Shown here piece after piece: positions 25,950 through 33,355 of a stretch of 64,000 nt of DNA (within the stretch, counting starts at the first letter, position 1; every line of letters starts with the position of its first letter). The notes beneath the pieces are model-generated. The model did no database searches. It was not told the DNA's origin and saw only the letters and a list, made by a program, of their open reading frames with translations. This stretch comes from Achromobacter seleniivolatilans (GTDB lineage: Bacteria > Pseudomonadota > Gammaproteobacteria > Burkholderiales > Burkholderiaceae_B), in the NCBI RefSeq assembly GCF_030864005.1, contig NZ_CP132976.1:4650001-4714000 (forward strand), written 5' to 3'. Made by a program: the position numbers and the translations under genes.

Positions 25950-27557
25950 ATGACTATTCCTCAAGAAGTTGCGCGGCGCCGAACATTCGCCATCATTTCC
26001 CACCCTGACGCGGGTAAAACCACGTTGACGGAAAAGCTGTTGCTGTTCGCAGGCGCGATTCAGATCGCCGGCAGCGTGAAGGCGCGCAAAGCGTCGCGCC
26101 ATGCCTCGTCCGACTGGATGGAAATTGAAAAGCAGCGCGGCATTTCCGTAGCGTCTTCCGTGATGCAGATGGAATACCGCGACTGCGTCATCAACCTGCT
26201 CGACACCCCGGGCCACCAGGACTTCTCTGAAGATACCTACCGGGTGCTGACGGCAGTGGATGCCGCGCTGATGGTGATCGATGCCGCAAACGGCGTCGAA
26301 CCGCAAACCATCCGCCTGCTGCAAGTTTGCCGCGCGCGCAACACGCCCATCATCACGTTCATCAACAAGATGGACCGCGAAGTGCGCGAACCGCTGGAAC
26401 TGTTATCGGAAATCGAAGGCCACCTGGGCATGGATGCCGTGCCGTTTTCGTGGCCGGTTGGCATGGGCAAGGCGTTCGGCGGCGTGTTCGACATCCGCCG
26501 CGACCGCATGCGCGTGTTCCGCCCCGGGCAGGAACGCCGCTCGGACAACGATGACGTTATCGAAGGCCTGACCAACCCCGAAATCGGCCGTCGTTACGGC
26601 TCGGCATTCGAGCAGGCCAGTGGCGAGATCGAGCTCATCAATGAAGCCGCGCCCGCGTTCAACCGCGAGCAGTTTCTGGCGGGCAAGCAGACGCCCGTGT
26701 TCTTCGGATCGGCCATCAACAACTTCGGCGTGCAAGAAGTGCTGGACGCGCTGGTTGACCACGCGCCGCCTCCCGGCCCGCGCCTCGCGCTGCAACGCGA
26801 AGTGCTGCCCGAAGAACCCAAGTTCACCGGCGTGGTGTTCAAGGTGCAGGCCAACATGGACCCGGCCCACCGCGACCGCGTCGCCTTTGTACGCGTAAGC
26901 TCCGGCCGTTTCGAGCGCGGCATGCGATTGAAGGTCGCGCGCACCAACAAGGAAATGCGCCCGAATAACGTGGTGTCTTTCTTGTCGCAACGGCGCGAGC
27001 TGCTGGACGAAGCCTATGCCGGCGACGTGATTGGTATCCCCAACCATGGCGTGCTGCAACTGGGCGACGTGCTGACGGAAGGCGAGACGCTGCAATTCAC
27101 CGGCTTGCCGTTCTTCGCGCCCGAGCTGTTCCAGGCCGTCGAAGTCAAAGACCCGCTGCGCACCAAACAACTGCGTACCGGCCTGACCCAATTGGGTGAA
27201 GAGGGCGCCATTCAGGTGTTCCGTCCCGTGGCTGCTGGCGGCTCGTTGCTGTTGGGCGCTATCGGCCAGTTGCAGTTTGAAGTGGTGGCCCACCGCCTGA
27301 AGACCGAGTATGGCGCGGACGCCCGGATGCTGCCTTCCCGCTACACAATGGCACGTTGGATTACGTCTGAAAACCCAAAGGCATTGCGCAAGTTCATGGA
27401 TGCCAATGCGGCTCATATCGCCTATGATGTGGTCGATGCGGCGGCGTTTTTGGTCAGTTCCCCTGCGCAGTTGCGCGTAGCCGAGGAACTGTATCCCGAT
27501 GTGAAATTCCACGCCATGCGAGAGCACGGCGGTAAGGTTTTCGGGGACAAGGCGTAA
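25950..27557 (+). CDS. prfC: Peptide chain release factor 3
   Basis: 535 residues, the usual RF3 length. Translational GTPase that removes RF1/RF2 from the ribosome after peptide release. G1 ISHPDAGKTTLTE (about 16-28), switch I SVASSVMQMEY region, G3 DTPGHQDFSEDTYR (about 88), G4 NKMDRE (about 142). An EF-Tu domain 2-like barrel follows (FKVQANMDPAHRDRVAFVRV), and the RF3 C-terminal domain ends FHAMREHGGKVFGDKA. Assignment is secure. Confidence 0.97.
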   Translation: MTIPQEVARRRTFAIISHPDAGKTTLTEKLLLFAGAIQIAGSVKARKASRHASSDWMEIEKQRGISVASSVMQMEYRDCVINLLDTPGHQDFSEDTYRVLTAVDAALMVIDAANGVEPQTIRLLQVCRARNTPIITFINKMDREVREPLELLSEIEGHLGMDAVPFSWPVGMGKAFGGVFDIRRDRMRVFRPGQERRSDNDDVIEGLTNPEIGRRYGSAFEQASGEIELINEAAPAFNREQFLAGKQTPVFFGSAINNFGVQEVLDALVDHAPPPGPRLALQREVLPEEPKFTGVVFKVQANMDPAHRDRVAFVRVSSGRFERGMRLKVARTNKEMRPNNVVSFLSQRRELLDEAYAGDVIGIPNHGVLQLGDVLTEGETLQFTGLPFFAPELFQAVEVKDPLRTKQLRTGLTQLGEEGAIQVFRPVAAGGSLLLGAIGQLQFEVVAHRLKTEYGADARMLPSRYTMARWITSENPKALRKFMDANAAHIAYDVVDAAAFLVSSPAQLRVAEELYPDVKFHAMREHGGKVFGDKA

Positions 27558-27593
27558 ACCCGTTCGGGTTCCGCACGGCAGATGAGGGTAGCA

Positions 27594-28268
27594 ATGTCTT
27601 GGCGTTTATTATTCGCAACGCTCCTGATCGCGCTTGGCGCGTCGGCCTGGGGCGGGATTCAATTGGGCGACTGGCTGGTAGCGCATGCGCCCCCGGCCAT
27701 ACCGGCTCCTGGGCAGGATGCAGCAGCGTCACAGCAGCCGGTTCTGGATGCCAACGGACGCCCCTATGTGGCGCAGCCGCCGCAGCCGCGCATCGATGGC
27801 ACGCTAGGCGTGCCGGACAAGCCCGCTGACCGTCAATGGCAGGTCAATACGGTGTCGTTGTTCGACTCCGTCAGTGATCCCGCCGTGAAACTGTCCCGCG
27901 AACGCATCAGCCCCGAACAAGCCCGCGAGATCGCGGCGGCCTCTGAAGTGCCGTTGCCCTCGGGCACGTCGGACGTCAGCACGCTGGATCTGCAAGTGCC
28001 CGGTACGGGTACGGCGGTCAATGGCAGCCAGACGCAGGCCAGCGGCTATGGCACTCCACAAATGGTGCAAGCTCCGCCGCCGCCGCCCAATACGTCGCCG
28101 GCTCCTGGTGCGCCAGGCTGGCAAGACGCGTTAAAGCGCGAGCTGGCCCAATGCGCCGCCCAAGGCTTCTTTGACCGCCCGTCCTGCTCATGGAATGCGC
28201 GGAACAAGTACTGCGCGCCGAACCGCGCGTGGGGCACCATGGCCGAATGCCCGGCCCGTCCGCAGTAA
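27594..28268 (+). CDS. Small secreted or anchored proline-rich protein of unknown function
   Basis: 224 residues from ATG 27594; I prefer it to ATG 27582 because GAGGGT (27584-27589) then lies 4 bp upstream. The N-terminal hydrophobic segment (LLFATLLIALGASAWGGIQLG) is a signal peptide or anchor. A proline/alanine-rich middle follows, then PPPPPNTSP and a C-terminal domain with three cysteines (AQCAAQGFFDRPSCSW...KYCAPNRAWGTMAEC; four counting the last). This Cys/Trp-rich end is probably the functional part. I know no function. It follows prfC by 36 bp and could be cotranscribed. Confidence 0.7.
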   Translation: MSWRLLFATLLIALGASAWGGIQLGDWLVAHAPPAIPAPGQDAAASQQPVLDANGRPYVAQPPQPRIDGTLGVPDKPADRQWQVNTVSLFDSVSDPAVKLSRERISPEQAREIAAASEVPLPSGTSDVSTLDLQVPGTGTAVNGSQTQASGYGTPQMVQAPPPPPNTSPAPGAPGWQDALKRELAQCAAQGFFDRPSCSWNARNKYCAPNRAWGTMAECPARPQ

Positions 28269-28292
28269 TGCAGCGGCGCAGTAATGCAGCGG
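28261..28292 (+). repeat. Perfect 16-bp tandem duplication over a stop codon
   Basis: CGCAGTAATGCAGCGG occurs at 28261-28276 and again at 28277-28292. The first copy contains the TAA stop of the preceding gene. It looks like a recent slippage duplication. Confidence 0.85.
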
Positions 28293-28342
28293 TAGTACTA
28301 CCGCTTTCCGGCCGGCGGTTTTCACGCCGGACCAGACAAGAA

Positions 28343-28368
28343 AAAGGCGCCCCGGAAAGGGCGCCTTT
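28343..28368. terminator. Bidirectional terminator between the prfC-linked gene and bfr
   Basis: AAAGGCGCCC (28343-28352) pairs with GGGCGCCTTT (28359-28368). A-run on the left and T-run on the right suit both converging transcripts. Confidence 0.8.
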
Positions 28369-28388
28369 CTACTGTCCGGCTACGCCTG

Positions 28389-28865
28389 TTACTCAGGCAC
28401 GGAAATCTGGCTTTGCAGATAATTCTGGATGCCGACCTTGTCGATCAGGTCAATCTGCGTTTCCAGATAATCGATGTGCTCTTCGGTATCGTCCAGGATG
28501 TCCTGGAACAGATCGCGCGAAACGTAGTCACGCACCGATTCGCAATAAGCAATGGCTTCCACGACCGTGGCATGAGCCGCTTGCTCAAGCTTCAGATCAC
28601 AGGCCAGCAGTTCCGGCACGTCTTCACCGATCAGCAGCTTATGCAGATCTTGCAGGTTGGGCAGGCCATCCAGCATGAAGATGCGCGAGATCAGACGATC
28701 CGCATGCTTCATTTCGCCGATGGACTCTTCGTACTCGTGCTTGCCCAGCTTGTCGAAGCCCCAATGATTCAGCATGCGGGCATGCAGGAAATATTGGTTA
28801 ATGGCCGTCAGTTCATTGGTCAGTTGCTTGTTCAGAAACTGGATGACGGTTTTGTCGCCTTTCAT
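28389..28865 (-). CDS. bfr: Bacterioferritin
   Basis: 158 residues, the usual Bfr length. 24-subunit iron-storage cage with a ferroxidase centre in each subunit and haem between subunits. Visible ligands: E18 ([11 protein letters not shown]), E51 and H54 around M52 ([13 protein letters not shown]), E94 in [15 protein letters not shown], and E127/H130 in [12 protein letters not shown]52 is the haem ligand, so this is true Bfr rather than non-haem ferritin. ATG 28865 has AAGGAG upstream; the longer frame above it is not supported. Partner Bfd is encoded 1.5 kb away at 30371. Confidence 0.96.
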   Translation of the reverse strand: MKGDKTVIQFLNKQLTNELTAINQYFLHARMLNHWGFDKLGKHEYEESIGEMKHADRLISRIFMLDGLPNLQDLHKLLIGEDVPELLACDLKLEQAAHATVVEAIAYCESVRDYVSRDLFQDILDDTEEHIDYLETQIDLIDKVGIQNYLQSQISVPE

Positions 28866-29253
28866 AATGGACTCCTTGCAGTCAGGCGCGACGCGAATAC
28901 ATCGCGACAAAGGAGCGCACGATGCCGCGCGTACGCAACCCCGGCAGACTAACACCAGCCGCTAGGCCTCGCCTAGCCTTGCGCTGCATTTGGTAAACGG
29001 CTTTAGAACCGCTACAAGAAAGCGACAAGCTAATGAGAATGAGTATGCGTACTTGATGCCTTGCTCACGCAAGTCAGGCTGCATGCGGCCTGCCGGATGG
29101 CTGTACCGAGTTATTCGTACGCGCAAAGCGTCAATGCGCTGCGATCTGGCTATGTTGACGCGCCCAAACGGATGCGAGAATCATTGTTTCCGCGCCGTTG
29201 CATATCGGCAACCCAAAATCGGCACATCAAAGGCCGCATCGAAGACGAGCGGA
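28866..29253. promoter_or_regulatory. Control region upstream of bfr with two Fur-box-like sequences
   Basis: 388 bp with no credible gene. TAATGAGAATGAGTATG (29031-29047) and GCGAGAATCATTGT (29174-29187) resemble the GAGAATCATT half of Fur boxes. The first lies 166 bp upstream of the bfr start. No long hairpin or coding frame with a ribosome site was found. Confidence 0.4.
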
Positions 29254-30165
29254 TTATTCCCCTTTACGAGTGGCCAGCCAGATGCCAAACGCGATGGGCA
29301 CAATACCCAGCAGATCCAGCCACGATACGGGTTCACGCAACACCAGCCAGCCAAACAGCAAACCCAGTGGCGGCATCAAAAAGTGCAGAGCACTGGCGGA
29401 CGTAGCGCTGGCTCGGCTCAGAATCATGAACCACAGGTAATAACCGCCCATCGACACCGCAACAATCATGTAGAGCATGCTGCCGATCAGGCTGGCCGTC
29501 AGATGCGCATCGCTCTGGTTTTCGCCCAGCAACGCGAATGGAAGCAGAGCCACTGCCGCGGCCAAAGACTGAATGCCTGTCGATGCCCACAAGCCCGCAG
29601 ACGGCTTCAGGAGCTTGTAGAGCAAGGTGCCTGCCACCAGTGCCACCAGACCGCCAGTCACCAGCAGCGTGCCATGCATGTCCTCCTGCATCCCCAACAA
29701 GCGGGAGCGCAGCACCAGCGCCACGCCGGCCAGCCCCAGGCACAACCCCAGCAGCTTGCGCCAGCTCAGGCGTTCGCCCAAAACCGGACCGGCCAGCACG
29801 CCGATCAGAAGCGGGTTGGTGCTGATGAGTACGGCGGTGAATGCGGACGACACGGTCGTCATGCCCATCCAGCTCAGGCCCAGGTATAGCGCGTTGTTCA
29901 ACACGCCCAGCAGAATCAGCGACGCCAGATCGCGGCCGCGCGGCCACCTGCCGCGCTGGCTTATTGCCGCAATACCCAACATCAACAGACCAGCGATCAG
30001 GAAGCGGACGGTAAGCAGGGTCAGCGGGGGACAGTCCCGCACCGCGATCTTGGCCGCTGCGAACGCCGAACTCCATAAGAAGCAGAACGCCGCAATGGGC
30101 GCCCAGCTGATGCCGGGCGAACCATTGGAAGGCAGAACGGCGGATACGGCTGACGAAGCCTTCAT
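29254..30165 (-). CDS. EamA/DMT-superfamily inner-membrane transporter
   Basis: 303 residues from ATG 30165; a longer frame from GTG 30192 is less likely. About ten helices in two EamA repeats (WAPIAAFCFLWSSAFAAAKIAVRD; later MLYMIVAVSMGGYYLWFMIL and PLGLLFGWLVLREPVSWLDLLGI). GYYLWFxxL and the final LREPVSWxxLxG are family hallmarks. Exporter of an unknown metabolite. It lies between bfr and bfd without an evident functional link. Confidence 0.88.
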   Translation of the reverse strand: MKASSAVSAVLPSNGSPGISWAPIAAFCFLWSSAFAAAKIAVRDCPPLTLLTVRFLIAGLLMLGIAAISQRGRWPRGRDLASLILLGVLNNALYLGLSWMGMTTVSSAFTAVLISTNPLLIGVLAGPVLGERLSWRKLLGLCLGLAGVALVLRSRLLGMQEDMHGTLLVTGGLVALVAGTLLYKLLKPSAGLWASTGIQSLAAAVALLPFALLGENQSDAHLTASLIGSMLYMIVAVSMGGYYLWFMILSRASATSASALHFLMPPLGLLFGWLVLREPVSWLDLLGIVPIAFGIWLATRKGE

Positions 30166-30312
30166 CGAGAGTCCCGGAAAACGGCGCGCCACGCATGCAG
30201 CGCAGAGCCTGCATTCTGCGCTTCAGAGAGTCCGATGACTAACGGTTTACCGCGATAGCGCGCAAGCGATCGGCCCGGGCAAGGACGGGTTAGGAATCAA
30301 GAACACGGTGGG

Positions 30313-30352
30313 GAATAAAACGACGCGGCCCGCTGCACAACGGCAGCGAGCC
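30313..30352 (-). terminator. Terminator downstream of bfd
   Basis: On the minus strand a 10-bp stem (30352-30343 with 30336-30327, one G-U pair) is followed by GCGTCGTTTTATT. The T-run starts 6 nt after the stem, so strength is moderate. Confidence 0.55.
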
Positions 30353-30370
30353 GGAAAAAGAGGGCAATGC

Positions 30371-30652
30371 TCAGGCGATGGCGACCAGCGGAATGGGGAA
30401 GCTGCTGTTGGCAGCCGAAGCCCCCGATTCAACCATGGCGGGCGGAGCATTGACCGGAACGGCAATGGAGCGCACGTCGCACACGCTGGAGCAGCGGCCG
30501 CCCGGCAGGTATTCGGCGGCGGTGGCCGCGCAGCAGCCGCAGCACGTGGCTACGCCCAGCTCGAATTGCAGGTCGGAGAGCGTCGTTGCGCCACCGTCCA
30601 CGCTGGCGCGGACTTGGCGTTCGGTGATGGCATTACATACGCAAATGTACAT
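30371..30652 (-). CDS. bfd: Bacterioferritin-associated ferredoxin
   Basis: 93 residues. [2Fe-2S] protein that docks on Bfr and supplies electrons to reduce and release stored iron. Cluster cysteines C4 and C6 (MYICVC) and C37/C40 or C38/C41 in ATCCGCCAA; the doubled CC pairs are unusual, since E. coli Bfd has a plain CxxC. The Bfd fold ends near residue 55 and about 35 extra residues follow (small residues and prolines), making it longer than the 64-residue E. coli protein. A Fur-box-like site overlaps its upstream region. Confidence 0.92.
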   Translation of the reverse strand: MYICVCNAITERQVRASVDGGATTLSDLQFELGVATCCGCCAATAAEYLPGGRCSSVCDVRSIAVPVNAPPAMVESGASAANSSFPIPLVAIA

Positions 30653-30655
30653 GCG

Positions 30656-30676
30656 AATGATTATCGAAAATTATTC
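30656..30676 (-). promoter_or_regulatory. Fur-box-like operator directly before bfd
   Basis: On the minus strand GATAATCATT (30665-30656) exactly matches ten bases of the Fur consensus, and AATAATTTTC precedes it, giving a loose dyad. It starts 4 bp upstream of the bfd ATG, where repressor binding would block expression in iron-rich cells. Iron repression of bfd is known in enteric bacteria; here it is inferred. Confidence 0.55.
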
Positions 30677-30774
30677 GGGAACTGGCAAGCCCTTGGCAGC
30701 AAAAAAAATTGCAACTTATTTGTCACGCAAGTGGTTGAAAAAAAGGGACAAATTTCCTAATGTCGTCCCTAATT

Positions 30775-32220
30775 TCAACGGGCAGAGGCCTGTGCCTTGC
30801 GCAACGTAGCCGGAGCAATCCGCAGCGCTTCGCGGTACTTTGCCACCGTGCGGCGGGCAATGACTATCCCCTGATCAGCCAGTTTCTGCATGATCTGGCT
30901 GTCGGACAAAGGCTTGGCCCGGTTCTCGTCCGCCACCATTTGGCGGATGAAGGTCTGCACCGCAGTGGCCGACGTCGCGTCCCCGCCATCGGTCGATACG
31001 CCCGCTCCAAAGAAGCGCTTGAGCTCCAGCGTACCAAACGGAGTGAGCATGTACTTCTGCGTTGTAGCGCGTGAAATGGTCGATTCGTGCATACCGAGTT
31101 CACCCGCAATGTCCTTCAGAATCAAGGGGCGCATTGCGACGGGGCCTTGGCTGAAAAAGGCGGTCTGCCGTTCCACAATGGCCTGCGCCACGCGCAGGAT
31201 CGTGTCGAAACGCTGCTCGACGTTGCGGATCATCCATTTGGCTTGCTGCAACTGGGATTGCAGGCCGGCGTGCGCCGACTCTTTCTGGTTGCCCAGCATC
31301 TGCGCATACAGCCCGTTGATCTGCAAACGCGGCACGGCAGCGCTGTTAAGTGTCACCTGCCATCCCCGGCGGGTCTTCCTCACAATGACGTCCGGCACCG
31401 CGTAGTCGGCTGCTGGCACGGTCCAGGCGCGCCCTGGACGCGGTTCCAGCCGCAGAATCAAGGAATGAGCCACGCGCCACGTCGCTTCGTCACAGCCCAC
31501 GGCGGCACAGAGGCGAGCGGCATTGCCCGTCGCCAGCAAAGGCAAGTGCTGCGCGCACACCACCCGGGCGCAGGCCAGCACAGCGGGGTCAGCCGCCTCG
31601 GGCAAGCGGGTGAGATCTGGGTTGCGCAGTTGCAACAGCAGGCATTCGGCCATGTCACGAGCGCCGATACCCACGGGATCAAATGATTGCAGCAGCGACA
31701 AAGCCGCGCGCAATTCATCGATGTCCGGCTCCAGTTCGGCGGGCAGCCAGCTCAATATTTCGTCCAAAGGCGAACCGAGGTAGCCGTTTTCGTCCAGCTC
31801 ATCGATCAGCAAGGACGCCAGCGCGGCGTCTCGGGGCGCTGCCCGGGTCAGAACCAGCTGGCCAAGCAGATATTCACGCAATGTGTCTGGGCGGGCCGCC
31901 TCGGGCAGGCTGGAATCATCATCGGAATACACCCCGCCCGACCCCGGCATCTCGTCAACCGGAGACTCGCGCTCGGCGGCGGGTTCGTCATCCTGCACCG
32001 AGGATTCGCGTTCGGATTCCGCTTGCGCTTCTGCGGCGGGGGTCTCGTCGTCCCGTTCAAGCAGGGGATTGTCCGCGAGGACTTGCGAGATCTCCGCCTC
32101 AAGGTCGAGCGTAGACAGCTGCAACAATCGAATGGATTGTTGCAGTTGCGGCGTCAGCGTCAGGTGCTGGCCAGGTCGCAGTTCTAAAATTGGACGGGTC
32201 ATAGGTACAATATTTTGCAT
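30775..32220 (-). CDS. rpoN: RNA polymerase sigma-54 factor
   Basis: 481 residues. The N-terminal activator-interacting region I is Gln/Leu-rich (LTPQLQQSIRLLQLSTLDLEAEI), followed by an acidic region II (about 65-110), the core-binding region, and the C-terminal DNA-binding part with the RpoN box IARRTVAKYRE near 460. Recognises -24/-12 promoters and needs AAA+ activators. ATG 32220 has no good ribosome site; the in-frame ATG 32202 (MTRPILELRPGQHL) matches usual RpoN starts and may be the real one. The usual neighbours hpf and lptB are not seen on the downstream side in the window; bfd follows instead. Confidence 0.95.
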   Translation of the reverse strand: MQNIVPMTRPILELRPGQHLTLTPQLQQSIRLLQLSTLDLEAEISQVLADNPLLERDDETPAAEAQAESERESSVQDDEPAAERESPVDEMPGSGGVYSDDDSSLPEAARPDTLREYLLGQLVLTRAAPRDAALASLLIDELDENGYLGSPLDEILSWLPAELEPDIDELRAALSLLQSFDPVGIGARDMAECLLLQLRNPDLTRLPEAADPAVLACARVVCAQHLPLLATGNAARLCAAVGCDEATWRVAHSLILRLEPRPGRAWTVPAADYAVPDVIVRKTRRGWQVTLNSAAVPRLQINGLYAQMLGNQKESAHAGLQSQLQQAKWMIRNVEQRFDTILRVAQAIVERQTAFFSQGPVAMRPLILKDIAGELGMHESTISRATTQKYMLTPFGTLELKRFFGAGVSTDGGDATSATAVQTFIRQMVADENRAKPLSDSQIMQKLADQGIVIARRTVAKYREALRIAPATLRKAQASAR

Positions 32221-32866
32221 GATGAATCTGACTTCGCCCGCAAGCGTTCGCCAGGACTGCCGACTAATCGGTCAGACCCTGCTCAAACTGGCGCTTCCCC
32301 GACTCGTTGTGCGCGCGATAGTCATCGCTGTCGCCCTCGTTCTTTGGTATCTGGTCGCCTCCTGGATACTGGATTTCGGCAAGCGCATGAATTACGACTT
32401 CCTCCATTCCCTGGGTCAGCCGACCATGGACATGGTGCAGAAGGTCGCGCCCTACATCTGGTGGGTCGCCGCCGGCATCTGGTCGCTGATCGTGTTTTTC
32501 TCGGTGCGCGCATGGTTTAGCGCCAGCCTGGCCGCCGGCAGCGCAACGCCGGTTGGCACTGACGTGCTGGCCAATCTGGCCCCGAACCTGTCTGAAGAGT
32601 CGCTGGGCGTACTGCGTTGGACCTGGGGCGACCGCCAGGAGCCCTTCACTGTAGGCGACTTGCGCCGCTCTTTGTCTGAAATTCGCCACAATCGCATCGC
32701 TAAGATCGAAATGGTGGCCGATCAGGCGCAGATTCTGGACGCGTCTGCCAGCCGGCCGTCTCGTGATCCGCGTGATGAAAGCCGTCGTGAGCCCCGTAGT
32801 GAAGTCCGAGGCGAAACGCGCGGGGACCGCTACGTTGAGCCCCGCATCGGCGGCACGGGCCGCTAA
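32219..32866 (+). CDS. Inner-membrane protein of unknown function
   Basis: 215 residues starting ATG 32219 or ATG 32222, head to head with rpoN so that the start codons touch or nearly touch. Two membrane helices (about 29-51: VVRAIVIAVALVLWYLVASWIL, read in parts; about 77-98: YIWWVAAGIWSLIVFFSVRAW). A cytosolic C-terminal domain (VLRWTWGDRQEPFTVGDLRRSLSE) and a highly charged Arg/Asp/Glu tail (about 175-213) follow. Ends in a good terminator. No known function. Its promoter must lie inside rpoN. Confidence 0.75.
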   Translation: MMNLTSPASVRQDCRLIGQTLLKLALPRLVVRAIVIAVALVLWYLVASWILDFGKRMNYDFLHSLGQPTMDMVQKVAPYIWWVAAGIWSLIVFFSVRAWFSASLAAGSATPVGTDVLANLAPNLSEESLGVLRWTWGDRQEPFTVGDLRRSLSEIRHNRIAKIEMVADQAQILDASASRPSRDPRDESRREPRSEVRGETRGDRYVEPRIGGTGR

Positions 32867-32893
32867 CGGCACGCTTCACCAGCATCTTTTTTG

Positions 32894-32920
32894 CAGGCCG
32901 CCAACTTTGGCGGCCTGTTT
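32894..32920 (+). terminator. Rho-independent terminator after the rpoN-divergent membrane protein
   Basis: CAGGCCGCCAA (32894-32904) and TTGGCGGCCTG (32907-32917) form a strong GC stem followed by TTTTGTTT. Confidence 0.88.
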
Positions 32921-33355
32921 TGTTTCGAGCCTCCCCAGGCTGCCCATGAAACGCTTCAGCGGCCTGGACGAATCCGTACGAAGCTTGTTCCGGCCCTTAT
33001 ATCTTTTTCGGCATTAGCATTTGCGCTTGCCGGAAAAGTATGTTTGACTAGCAACCTATGGCCGCTCACCGCACCCCCCTCGCGATTGCCACCGGACGCT
33101 CCGCCGCTCCGGTCGCCGGCCTGCGCGCTCGCTGCTTGTCGATTGCCGCGCTATCGCTATACCTACCGATCGGTTGCCGGGCCTAGTGTCCCGTGGTAGC
33201 TCGGCATCCACGTTTGCCACACGCGATTTCCCCTTTTTATCTCTGAATCCTGCCGGTTGAATCCGGCAAACCCTGGCACAAGTCCGTTATCCGGCCGCTT
33301 GCGCTGATGAGCCTGATGCTCACGGGATTCACAAGAAACCGATCGAGGTGTAGTA
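32921..33355 (+). promoter_or_regulatory. Leader region of leuA
   Basis: About 435 bp before leuA. It contains a 42-codon open frame with three CTA leucine codons (33058-33186), a hairpin TGCCGG/CCGGCA (33251-33268), a short stem TGAGC/GCTCA before the leuA ribosome site, and a T-run at 33234-33238 without a strong stem just before it. GGTTGCCGG (33172-33180) could pair with CCGGCAAACC (33263-33272) instead of the local hairpin. No promoter with both boxes close to consensus was found. Confidence 0.5.
33058..33186 (+). CDS. Candidate leucine-rich leader peptide controlling leuA
   Basis: 42 codons from ATG 33058 to TAG 33184. The last third reads LSIAALSLYLPI and uses CTA three times in five codons (33151-33165: CTA TCG CTA TAC CTA), whereas neighbouring genes use almost only CTG for leucine. 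Salmonella and E. coli leu leader peptides are known to depend on rare CUA codons for stalling when leucyl-tRNA is short. There is no clear ribosome site before the ATG and no strong intrinsic terminator downstream, which keep confidence moderate. Confidence 0.45.
   Translation: MAAHRTPLAIATGRSAAPVAGLRARCLSIAALSLYLPIGCRA

Noticed and set aside
28990..29889. A 299-codon plus-strand frame starting in the bfr-upstream gap
   Set aside because: Most of it is antisense to the EamA gene and the unique N-terminal part has no ribosome site or domain.
33192..33238. An intrinsic terminator in the leuA leader (stem CGTGG/CCACG and T-run at 33234)
   Set aside because: The 5-bp stem is separated from the T-run by more than 20 nt, so it does not fit a rho-independent terminator.
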